DNA from: Kineosporia succinea
GTDB lineage: Bacteria; Actinomycetota; Actinomycetes; Actinomycetales; Kineosporiaceae
NCBI RefSeq assembly: GCF_030811555.1
Contig: NZ_JAUSQZ010000001.1
Coordinates: forward strand, 4,337,241-4,401,240
Direction of reading: 5' to 3'
Length of the DNA: 64,000 nucleotides
Shown: piece by piece, positions 57,345 to 64,000 of the stretch
Layout of the letters: each line of letters opens with the position of its first letter
Position numbering within the stretch: position 1 is the stretch's first letter
Position numbers and translations under genes: made by a program
The notes under the pieces: generated by a model
Told to the model about the DNA's origin: nothing
The model's database searches: none
The model's input: the letters and a program-made list of their open reading frames with translations, nothing else

Positions 57345-58960
57345 GTCCGTCCTCCGCTCATGGTGGTGCTCGGGCCCATCCCGATCTGCATCCCGGTGCC
57401 GGCGCCCTGCCCGGTGGTCAGCACGCCGCGGGTGTGGAGCTCGCCATCGACGATCAGCAGCGCCGCGCTCTCGAGCAGCAGGCTCGAGTCAGCGCCGATC
57501 AGGCTGGTCGCGATCGTCAAGAGCGAGGCCTCGGCCAGCACCGCCGCGTCCGACCGCGCGATCAGTGCCGCCAGCGCCGCCGGCTGCTCGGCCAGACCCA
57601 GCACGTCGGCGGCCGCCACAGCGGCTGCCACAGCGGCAGACTCGGCCAGCGCGACAACGTCTGTGACCGCCAGATAGGCGCCGAGCTCGGCCACGTCCGT
57701 GACGGTGAGAGCGTCGGCGGCCGCCAGCACGGCGGCCAGCGCCGAGGCCTCCGCCAGGGCGGCCGCGTCGCCGGCCGCGACCATGCCGTCAGCGCCGAGG
57801 CTGGCAGTCTCGGTCAGCGACCAGGTGTCGGTGGCGGCCGCTGCCACACTGCCCGACGTGGTGCCCTCGGCCAGGGCCAGAGAGTCGGCCCGGTCGAGCA
57901 GCACCAGCAGCTGCGCCGCCTCGGTGAGCGCCGCCAGGTCGGCGCCGGCCACCGTGGCGGCCACTGCCGCTGCCTCACCGAGCGCCGCGCCGTCGGCGGC
58001 CGCCGGGCTGCTGCCCGCGTTGAGCGTCGCGCCTTCTGTCAGGGCTGCGTCGTCGGCCGCGGTGAGTGTGGCGGCCGCGGCCGCCGTCTCGGTCAGCGTG
58101 GCTGTGTCTGTGACCGCCAGAGCGAGTTCCGGCGGGCCCTCGGTCTGCGCGGCTGTGTCCGACGCTGCCACGACCACGGTCAGTGCCGCGGCCTCAGTGA
58201 GGGTGGCTGTGTCCGTGCGCGCCAGTGCCGCCACCAGCGTGACCGACTCGGCCACACCGGCGGTGTCGGTGCTGCCGGTCGTGCTTTGCAGCCCGGTGAC
58301 GCTGTCGGCCAGTGTGCTCGTGTCGGTCACCGCGCTGGCGCGCTGCAGCTGCGCGGCGTCGGTCAGCGTGGTGGTGTCGCCCGCGGCCTTGGTGGTGGGC
58401 ACGGGCGGGTTGTTGACGTTGTCGAACGCGGCCGGGCCGGGAGCCGGGTCAGCCGCGTTCCAGTAGCCCGCGTAGATGACGGGTTTGACCGCCGACCAGA
58501 CGCCGGTGGCGGCCCACGAGCCCTTGTTGGTCCACGAGATGCCGTCGTTGCTGTAGTCCCAGCTGATGACACCAGCGGCCTCGCGGAACCGGACCCACAT
58601 GCCGGCCACGTACGGCACGCCGCCGGTGCCGATGAGGCTGTCGACGCCTGCGGTTTCCCTGACGGCGAAGACGTTCCCGGTGTTGTCCCAGTTCCATCGG
58701 ACGTGGTTGGTCTCGTCGACGTTGAGGGCCACGAAGACGCCGGCGGACGGGGTGCCGATGGCGGGCACCGAGACCAGCTGGATGGTGAACGAGCTGCTCG
58801 TCAGGTCCCACGTCACCTGCGAGGTGAACCCCGGGAACGCGCCGGTCGGAGTGATCTGGACTTGCCCGCCGGTGACGAGCGGGTTGGTGCCGGCGATGCC
58901 GGCCCACTTCGTTCCGTCGGCGGTGTCGAAAGTGTCGACCAGGGTGTCGAGCTTGGCCAC
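57341..58960 (-). CDS. LamG-like plus 17-repeat Ala/Thr-rich virion protein
   Basis: The 539-aa product has an N-terminal concanavalin A-like domain (residues about 1-180: VDTFDTADGTKWAGIAGTNP, WDYSNDGISWTNKGSWAATG). About 17 repeats of some 18 residues follow (residues about 195-505), with consensus D-x-x-x-L-(T/A)-E-x-A-x-L and spacers of Ala and Val, for example DTATLTEAAALTVVVAAS. A short Gly/Thr-rich tail ends the protein. It lies between capsid and connector genes, so a capsid decoration or head fibre role is likely. It overlaps the connector gene by 4 nt. Confidence 0.65.
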   Translation of the reverse strand: MAKLDTLVDTFDTADGTKWAGIAGTNPLVTGGQVQITPTGAFPGFTSQVTWDLTSSSFTIQLVSVPAIGTPSAGVFVALNVDETNHVRWNWDNTGNVFAVRETAGVDSLIGTGGVPYVAGMWVRFREAAGVISWDYSNDGISWTNKGSWAATGVWSAVKPVIYAGYWNAADPAPGPAAFDNVNNPPVPTTKAAGDTTTLTDAAQLQRASAVTDTSTLADSVTGLQSTTGSTDTAGVAESVTLVAALARTDTATLTEAAALTVVVAASDTAAQTEGPPELALAVTDTATLTETAAAAATLTAADDAALTEGATLNAGSSPAAADGAALGEAAAVAATVAGADLAALTEAAQLLVLLDRADSLALAEGTTSGSVAAAATDTWSLTETASLGADGMVAAGDAAALAEASALAAVLAAADALTVTDVAELGAYLAVTDVVALAESAAVAAAVAAADVLGLAEQPAALAALIARSDAAVLAEASLLTIATSLIGADSSLLLESAALLIVDGELHTRGVLTTGQGAGTGMQIGMGPSTTMSGGRT

Positions 58961-58989
58961 AGCACCCCCTGCGCGATTCGTTGGGCCGG

Positions 58990-59026
58990 GGGTGTCGGTG
59001 GGGTTACCCGCTCCCCACCGACACCC
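58990..59026. terminator. 14-bp hairpin inside the late operon
   Basis: GGGTGTCGGTGGGG (58990-59003) pairs with CCCCACCGACACCC (59013-59026) around a 9-nt loop, between two leftward late genes. No T run follows; it may be a partial terminator or RNA-stability element. Confidence 0.5.
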
Positions 59027-59039
59027 GGTCCGGGGTGTG

Positions 59040-59714
59040 TCAGGCCAGCGTCAGGGTGAGCGTCAGCTGCCAGCTCGAGGCGCTGGTCTTGGTGCCGAGC
59101 GATTCGACCTTGCGGTTGAGCATCCGGCCCGTGGCAGCCGTTGCCGAGTTGAAGATGCCCCACTCCTGCCAGGCCCAGTTCGCGGCCGCAGTACCGAAGG
59201 TGGCCCGGAAGGCAATCGAGGCCGAGGCCAGCACGGTGCCGTCGGTGTGCTGCGGATACGTGGCATCCATCGCGACACGCGTCTTGTTCGTGGCCGCCTG
59301 CAGGTCGGTCTGGGTGGCAGCGGCCGCCGTCGTCGAGTCACCGACACCGACCGCGGCCCGGGCGTTGGAGTAGTACGTCAGCGCCTGATCGGCTGTGGCA
59401 CTGCCATTTCCGATGAGCGTCTGCCACTGAACGGACGCGCCGCCGTACATCAGCAAATTGCCGTCGACCTCGGTGACGTCCGGCTCGACACCGAGGTCGG
59501 TCAGCAGCCGGTGCTGCGCCTCGCCCCAGCCCTGCAGCCCGTGGCGGCCGGCCACCTCGAGCGACCGGATCTCGTCGCGGACTTTGTGGCTTGTGGCATG
59601 TGGCACGGTCAGGCGCGAAAGGCGCGCGTGGCAGTGCCATCTGACAGCGTCGTGTCGGTGTGTATCGGCGGCGAGCGTGGCGCCCTCGCCGAGTCGGTGC
59701 GCGTCATGTCGCAC
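59040..59714 (-). CDS. Phage virion-associated protein of unknown function
   Basis: The 224-aa product starts at GTG 59714, 5 nt after GAAAGGACC. After a His-rich N-terminus come VRDEIRSLEVAGRHGLQGWG, NLLMYGGASVQWQTLIGNGS, AWQEWGIFNSATAATGRMLN and a C-terminal strand SSWQLTLTLTLA. Similar proteins occur in actinophage structural modules, some annotated as tail or capsid-associated, but I cannot name a role. Strong hairpins lie on both sides of the gene. Confidence 0.6.
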   Translation of the reverse strand: MRHDAHRLGEGATLAADTHRHDAVRWHCHARLSRLTVPHATSHKVRDEIRSLEVAGRHGLQGWGEAQHRLLTDLGVEPDVTEVDGNLLMYGGASVQWQTLIGNGSATADQALTYYSNARAAVGVGDSTTAAAATQTDLQAATNKTRVAMDATYPQHTDGTVLASASIAFRATFGTAAANWAWQEWGIFNSATAATGRMLNRKVESLGTKTSASSWQLTLTLTLA

Positions 59715-59738
59715 GGGGTGGTCCTTTCGGTGCGTGCG

Positions 59739-59778
59739 GGCCGGTCGGCCCGGGGTGGTGATGCCGGGCCGACCGGCC
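59739..59778. terminator. 15-bp hairpin inside the late operon
   Basis: GGCCGGTCGGCCCGG (59739-59753) pairs with CCGGGCCGACCGGCC (59764-59778) around a 10-nt loop, just after the gene ending at 59786 in the direction of transcription. It lacks a T run and may act as an attenuator. Confidence 0.5.
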
Positions 59779-59785
59779 GGGTGCG

Positions 59786-60187
59786 CTACTTGCTCGAGGT
59801 GCTGCCGGACTTGGCCGACGTCGACGACTGCGCGGTGTCGGCCGGGTCGTCCGTGAACTTCTCGTCGATGACCCGCGCCGCAGCCGCTTCGGCGGCCTTC
59901 GCCGCCGCCTCGTGCTTGCGCAGCCGTTCCTCGATCACGGGATCCTGACCGAGGTCCTCGATCTCGTCGGTCGCCGCCGCGGTTCGCTCGGCCTGGTCAA
60001 CCGCCGAGACGGCCTGTTGCGCGAACTGCTCGCGGGCCTGCTCGAGGGCAACCTCGCGGTCACCGATGATCTCGAATCCCGCGGTCTGGTCGGGGGTTCC
60101 GTCCGCGCGCAGAGAGAGCATCTGCACCCGGTCGTGGTCGCCGTGCGCGGGAGTCGGCACGGCCGTGTTCGCCTTGGCGTCAGCCAT
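59786..60187 (-). CDS. Hypothetical phage protein after the capsid gene
   Basis: The 133-aa product has a small beta part (HDRVQMLSLRADGTPDQTAG, FEIIGDREVALEQAREQFAQ) followed by an Ala/Glu-rich helix (QAERTAAATDEIEDLGQDPV, RLRKHEAAAKAAEAAAAR) and a Ser/Thr tail. It follows the major capsid gene in the late operon. No family is recognised; small proteins here are often head-associated. Confidence 0.55.
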   Translation of the reverse strand: MADAKANTAVPTPAHGDHDRVQMLSLRADGTPDQTAGFEIIGDREVALEQAREQFAQQAVSAVDQAERTAAATDEIEDLGQDPVIEERLRKHEAAAKAAEAAAARVIDEKFTDDPADTAQSSTSAKSGSTSSK

Positions 60188-60226
60188 GGTGGTGGGTCCT
60201 TCCTGGTCGCTACGTCAGGGGCCGGG

Positions 60227-61471
60227 TCAGCTCGCCGGGCCCTGCAGAACCTTGAAAGCGGACGCGTTCTGCAGCGTGCCGTCCGCGCGGGTGAAGGCGA
60301 AGAAGCCGACCTGCAGGTAGTCGGCGTAGCGCTCGTCGAGACGGATGAGCTTCTGGTCCTGCACGACCCGCGCCACGTACGCCTCGCGGATCGAGCCGAA
60401 CCCCAGCGACTTCGAGGCGATCGCCTCGGTGGCCATGTCGTTGTTCAGGATGAACGGGTAACCCATCAGGTTCGACGGGACACCGGCCTGCAGAGAGGGC
60501 TCCCACAGGGGCCGGTTCTGCCCGTCGAGCATCTTCCGGGCCGCCTTCCGGGCGCTCTGGTGACCCATGAACTTCAGGTCGGACAGGCCGCCGTAGGCCG
60601 GGTCGAGCGACTCGACCAGGTCGACCAGCGCGGCGTAGTTGACGCCGCCGGTCGCGGCGAACGTGCCGCTGGTGGTGGCGCCCACGGTGGCGTTCGTGAC
60701 GATGCCGTCGGGCTGAGCGGTTCCGGTGCCGACGGTGTAGTGCGCGTTCAGGATCCGGCCGAGCCGCTCGCCGAGGCGCTTGGCGAGCCAGGCCTCGAAC
60801 CGCGGGTTGTCCTGCATCAGCTGGTAGCTGACGCGCACCAGCTTCGACGTGTACATGTACGCGTCCAGCGAGTTGGTGCCGAGAGTGACGTCCTGCTCGG
60901 TGATCTGGCTGTTCTCCGCGAGGATCGCACCGACGTTGCCGGTGTCGTCGTTGGTCGGCCACGGGATGTTCGCGCCCGTGGTCGTCTCCAGAACCTCGGC
61001 CTCCTGCAGCATCGGTCCGAAGAACCGCATCTGCTGGATGATCTGGTCACGGAACGCCGGGGGGATGGTGTACCCACCGGCGGCGGGGGTGGTGCCGGCC
61101 GCGTTCTTCGGCTGCTCGAACCGAGCGCGCATCAGCTTCTTGTCGTCCGCCTCGAGCTCGGCCAGACCACCGTGGACGTAGCGGTTGAAAGCCCGCTCGT
61201 AAGCGGCGTCTTCCTCGGAGGTGATGTCGCCCGTGCTGGCCACGACCCCGGCGCGGTTGACCACCGAACCGGCGTTCTGCGCGGCTGCGATCTTGAGGAA
61301 CTTCTCGGCCGTCGCGATGACCTCGTCCGCCTGGTCGTAGGCGATCTCGGCCTTCACGTAGGTGGCCTTGTCCTCGCCGGACGGGTCGTTGCCCGTCCGC
61401 TGCATGATCTCCTTCATCGTCTCCCACGCGCGTGCACGGGCGTCGATGCGGTCCTGAAGGTCAGGTGCCAC
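60227..61471 (-). CDS. Major capsid protein, HK97 fold
   Basis: The 414-aa product has an N-terminal helical delta-like domain (residues about 1-100, LQDRIDARARAWETMKEIMQ) that the prohead protease would remove. The HK97 core follows: GYTIPPAFRDQIIQQMRFFG, WPTNDDTGNVGAILAENSQI, LVRVSYQLMQDNPRFEAWLA, HYTVGTGTAQPDG and a C-terminal strand LQVGFFAFTRADGTLQNASA. No separate scaffold gene is seen, in line with the delta domain acting as scaffold. It follows the protease gene. Confidence 0.92.
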   Translation of the reverse strand: MAPDLQDRIDARARAWETMKEIMQRTGNDPSGEDKATYVKAEIAYDQADEVIATAEKFLKIAAAQNAGSVVNRAGVVASTGDITSEEDAAYERAFNRYVHGGLAELEADDKKLMRARFEQPKNAAGTTPAAGGYTIPPAFRDQIIQQMRFFGPMLQEAEVLETTTGANIPWPTNDDTGNVGAILAENSQITEQDVTLGTNSLDAYMYTSKLVRVSYQLMQDNPRFEAWLAKRLGERLGRILNAHYTVGTGTAQPDGIVTNATVGATTSGTFAATGGVNYAALVDLVESLDPAYGGLSDLKFMGHQSARKAARKMLDGQNRPLWEPSLQAGVPSNLMGYPFILNNDMATEAIASKSLGFGSIREAYVARVVQDQKLIRLDERYADYLQVGFFAFTRADGTLQNASAFKVLQGPAS

Positions 61472-61536
61472 GGTTGTTTCCTCTCATCGGTCAGGGATCG
61501 CACCGGCGCCCCTCGTGGGCCCGGTTGCTCAGGGGG

Positions 61537-62376
61537 TTAGGCGCTGGCGAGCTGTCGGGCCTCGCGGGCCCGGAACCGTGCCAGCAGATCGGGATCGCTC
61601 TCGGTGCGCGCGGGAGCGGTGGGTTCGGGTGCCCGCGGGGTGTTCGCGGGCAGCGGCGGTGGCGTGTAGTCCGGCGCCGGTGCGGTCGGCGCCTTCTTCC
61701 CCCGGGCCTTGAACATGCCGGCGAGGTCGTAGCTGGCCTTCGCGGTCTCGGCGGCCGCCGGGTCGGTGCCGTCGTCGACGCGGTCGGCGAGGCCGGCCTC
61801 GACGGCTTCGGCCGCGGAATACCACTTCTCCTCGACCATGACGGCGCGCCAGTCCTCGACGGTGCCGCCGGCCTTGCGCTGGTAGACGCTCGCGATGTTG
61901 TTGGACAGGGCGTCGAGCCGGTCGGCCATGAACCGCATGTCGGCGGCCGGGCCCATCACGATGCCCCAGGCGTCGTGGATCATGAGCTCGGTGTTCTCGC
62001 TCATCACGACCTCGTCGGCGCCGGTCGCGATGAAACTGGCGGCGCTGGCGGCCAGGCCGTCGACCACGGCCACGACCCGGGCCGGGTGAGCTCGGAGCGC
62101 GTTCAGGATCGCGATGCCCTCGTAGACCTCGCCGCCGGGGGAGTTGATGTGCAGCCGGATCTCTTCGGTCCCCTCGGGCAGCTCGCCCAGCGCGGTCAGG
62201 AACTCCTTCGCGCTGACGCCCCAGATCCCGCCCCAGCTGTCAATCGGGTCGTACAGGAACAGCTTTGCCGATCCTGCTGCCTCGCCGTCCTCGACCATGA
62301 GCTCGGCGCGGATCGGGGTGCGCTGGCGGTTGACCGGGTTCGCGCGGCCGTGGAATCGGTAGAGGGTGTCACGCAT
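61537..62376 (-). CDS. ClpP-like prohead maturation protease
   Basis: The 279-aa serine protease has the ClpP fold: strand EEIRLHINSPGGEVYEGIAI, the catalytic Ser in VDGLAASAASFIATG, the catalytic His in NTELMIHDAWGIVMG, and the following helix with the expected acidic residue near DRLDALSNN. It would cleave the delta domain of the capsid during maturation. It lies between portal and capsid genes, the usual order, and its start overlaps the small Cys-protein gene. Confidence 0.9.
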   Translation of the reverse strand: MRDTLYRFHGRANPVNRQRTPIRAELMVEDGEAAGSAKLFLYDPIDSWGGIWGVSAKEFLTALGELPEGTEEIRLHINSPGGEVYEGIAILNALRAHPARVVAVVDGLAASAASFIATGADEVVMSENTELMIHDAWGIVMGPAADMRFMADRLDALSNNIASVYQRKAGGTVEDWRAVMVEEKWYSAAEAVEAGLADRVDDGTDPAAAETAKASYDLAGMFKARGKKAPTAPAPDYTPPPLPANTPRAPEPTAPARTESDPDLLARFRAREARQLASA

Positions 62377-62548
62377 CGGGCGCCCCTTCCTCGGTGACGT
62401 TGTGGACCTCGTGACGGCATCCGGCGCACAGCAGCCGCGGCAGCGCGAGGACGCCGGGGGCTGCCTCGGCGATCGGCACGCTGGTGTCGGCCGGGGCCGG
62501 GCACGAACTGTTCAGGCAGCGGACGGGCAGGTTCGTTGCGACGATCAT
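62369..62548 (-). CDS. Small Cys-motif protein between portal and protease
   Basis: This 59-aa gene starts at ATG 62548, overlapping the portal stop by 4 nt (ATGA), and ends inside the start of the protease gene, so all three are coupled. The product begins MIVATNLPVRCLNSSCPAP and contains RLLCAGCRHEVHN. The four cysteines plus histidines look like a small zinc ribbon. The function is unknown; it could be a virion or regulatory protein. Confidence 0.65.
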   Translation of the reverse strand: MIVATNLPVRCLNSSCPAPADTSVPIAEAAPGVLALPRLLCAGCRHEVHNVTEEGAPDA

Positions 62549-63834
62549 GCGGGCACCGTTTCTTCGTCATCAGGGTCCGCAGCCGGGTCGGGCGCGGGTG
62601 GTTCGGGCTCCGGATCCGGCGCGGGCTCGGCGCCGAGCGGGCCGAGGTTCAGCGGGACGTAGTAGGCGTCGCCGCCCTCGATCGGGTCCCAGTCCTCGAG
62701 CGCACGGATCTCGTTGGGGGAGATGGAGCCGAGGTGGAACAGCTCGCGGTAGAAGGCGCCTCGCGCGGCGGTATCACCGCGGAGCAGTCCGGCCCGGGTG
62801 TACTTCGCGTAGACCGGTTCCGGGCGGATGGTTTTCGTCATCCGCTGCTCGACTCGCACCAGGTACCGATCGAGCGTGTAGGTGATGAACCCGCGGTTCT
62901 GCGTTTCGATCCCGGTGCCCCAGCTGGTGCTCTTCTCGGTCTGCATCAGCATGTGCGGTGGGATCCCGTACCACCGGGCGATATCGGTGATCTGGAATTC
63001 GCGGGTCTCGAGGAACTGTGCGTCGGCAGGCGCGATCGTCAGCTGCGTGTAGGTCGCTCCCGACCCGACGACTCGGATGTCGTGCGCGCCGTCGAGGCCT
63101 TCGTGGGCGCCCATCTTCCACAACGCCTTGAGCCGGGTGGCCTCGGCCTGGTCGAGGCGCTGCTCGGTCTGCAGCATGCCGGTCGCGAGGCTGCCGTTTC
63201 CGAAGAACGTGCCGCCGAACTCTTCGGCGGCCATGCCCAACGCGATCGCCTGTCGCGCCATCCGGATCGGCGAGCAGCCGACCGTGCCGTCATACCCGAA
63301 ACCGGGGATGTGCAGGATCGTCTTGTCGGAGCGGATCGCCCGCGGGTCGGTGTTCCCGTCGAGGACGTACATTTTCGTGCCGTCGTCGGCCCGGCCGGCC
63401 TTCACCCGGTTCGGGTTGATCCACCACAGCTCGGCCAGCGCCCCGGCCTGGTTGTGCAGCTTCATCAGGTACGCGTTGCCGTGCAGGCACAGTGACCCGT
63501 AGACCAGCTCCCACAGCTCGTACGGGGTCAGGTCCGGGTGCGGGTTATCGAGCAGCGCAGCGGCCCGGCCTGAGCTCAGCGGCTGCCGGCTGCTGCCCTT
63601 CTTGCTGTACGCGTGCAGCGGCAGACCCGCGCACGTGCCCGAGATCAGATTCACGGCCTGCCAGACCGCTGACTGTCCGAGCGCGCTCTTCTCGGTCACC
63701 GGGCGGCCTGTGAACGTGCCCGGGGCTCCGCCGATCATCGTCACGATGGCGTCGGAACTGATCGGCACGGCCGGGTTCTGCAGGCTGGCCCGGGGCCCGC
63801 GCAGGGTCGCCGCGGCGCGGCTGATGAGATCCAT
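62545..63834 (-). CDS. Portal protein, HK97 type
   Basis: The 429-aa product forms the dodecameric DNA channel at the capsid vertex. It has the HK97-portal pattern: SALGQSAVWQAVNLISGTCA, LWELVYGSLCLHGNAYLMKL, ILHIPGFGYDGTVGCSPIRM, ARQAIALGMAAEEFGGTFFG, TREFQITDIARWYGIPPHML and TYTLDRYLVRVEQRMTKTIR. The C-terminus is Pro/Asp-rich and probably disordered. The terminase genes are expected further right, beyond the window. Confidence 0.92.
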   Translation of the reverse strand: MDLISRAAATLRGPRASLQNPAVPISSDAIVTMIGGAPGTFTGRPVTEKSALGQSAVWQAVNLISGTCAGLPLHAYSKKGSSRQPLSSGRAAALLDNPHPDLTPYELWELVYGSLCLHGNAYLMKLHNQAGALAELWWINPNRVKAGRADDGTKMYVLDGNTDPRAIRSDKTILHIPGFGYDGTVGCSPIRMARQAIALGMAAEEFGGTFFGNGSLATGMLQTEQRLDQAEATRLKALWKMGAHEGLDGAHDIRVVGSGATYTQLTIAPADAQFLETREFQITDIARWYGIPPHMLMQTEKSTSWGTGIETQNRGFITYTLDRYLVRVEQRMTKTIRPEPVYAKYTRAGLLRGDTAARGAFYRELFHLGSISPNEIRALEDWDPIEGGDAYYVPLNLGPLGAEPAPDPEPEPPAPDPAADPDDEETVPA

Positions 63835-63836
63835 GA

Positions 63837-64000
63837 TCAGCCCTTGCTCTCGTCGGCGGCCGAGGCCTCACGCTCCGGAACCCGAAGACGCAGCTGCAGC
63901 CGGACCCCCGAGAGCGCGAGCGACAGGAACAGAGCGACGCAGGCCCCAGCCAGCAGCGCCCAGCGGGCGCCGAACGTCGCGGCGAACATGACCAGCAGCG
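63837..64000 (-). CDS. C-terminal part of a membrane protein upstream of the portal gene
   Basis: The frame is open from the window edge to TGA at 63837-63839 and encodes at least 53 residues. They form a hydrophobic helix (LLVMFAATFGARWALLAGAC, continuing VALFLSLALSG) and a charged tail (RLRVPEREASAADESKG). It ends 2 nt before the portal start, so it belongs to the same operon. The start lies outside the window. Small membrane proteins at this place are seen in some actinophages; the role is unknown. Confidence 0.55.
   Translation of the reverse strand, partial: LLVMFAATFGARWALLAGACVALFLSLALSGVRLQLRLRVPEREASAADESKG

Overview
The window is high-G+C actinobacterial chromosome, most like a Kineosporia-type actinomycete. 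This rests on gene content and order (recO-uppS-rpmG-zur-glyS, then dusB-dgt-dnaG), many GTG starts, and several -10 hexamers 7-13 nt before the start codon, as in leaderless actinobacterial transcripts. No rRNA, intact tRNA, insertion sequence or CRISPR array is visible.

Layout: 1-4430 holds housekeeping genes with a candidate Zur operator in front of a cysteine-free L33 gene and beside zur. 4595-11615 is a tandem family of four HEAT-repeat-like paralogues, one of which has lost its middle. 11628-15468 is an ABC exporter with a histidine kinase and a LuxR-type regulator, with tandem repeats at its junctions. 15525-25041 holds HAD, SRPBCC, dusB, dgt, dnaG with a long low-complexity linker, a MarR regulator, and a DGPF/ECF42 sigma pair with a matching promoter. 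25115-30535 encodes membrane proteins, including three single-pass proteins with predicted exported domains. 30630-33359 is an ALDH7-type dehydrogenase and a DAO-family oxidase.

The most unusual chromosomal locus is 33405-36970. An EACC1-like gene overlaps by 4 nt a 1030-aa gene that joins a caspase-like protease domain, a helical region, a beta-rich domain, a (PKPAT) linker, one membrane span and a full oligopeptide-binding (SBP_bac_5-like) domain. It reads as a transmembrane receptor with a peptide-binding ectodomain and a cytoplasmic caspase effector. A MASE1/PAS/GGDEF diguanylate cyclase is divergent to it.

From about 39835 to the right edge is one end of a siphovirus-like prophage. A 3'-terminal tRNA-Asn fragment marks the left attachment site, next to a tyrosine integrase, an Scr1/Scr2-like pair (XRE-DUF5753 and DUF397) and a short rightward accessory module (GRDP-like protein and an APH-fold kinase). 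Leftward late genes run from the right edge down to 45061: portal, ClpP-like prohead protease, HK97-type capsid, a repeat-rich probable head or fibre protein, connector, tail genes with a frameshifted chaperone pair, tape measure, tail tip, M15-like endolysin, holin-like proteins and a secreted glycosidase-like protein. Terminase, replication and repressor genes would lie beyond 64000, as would the intact tRNA.
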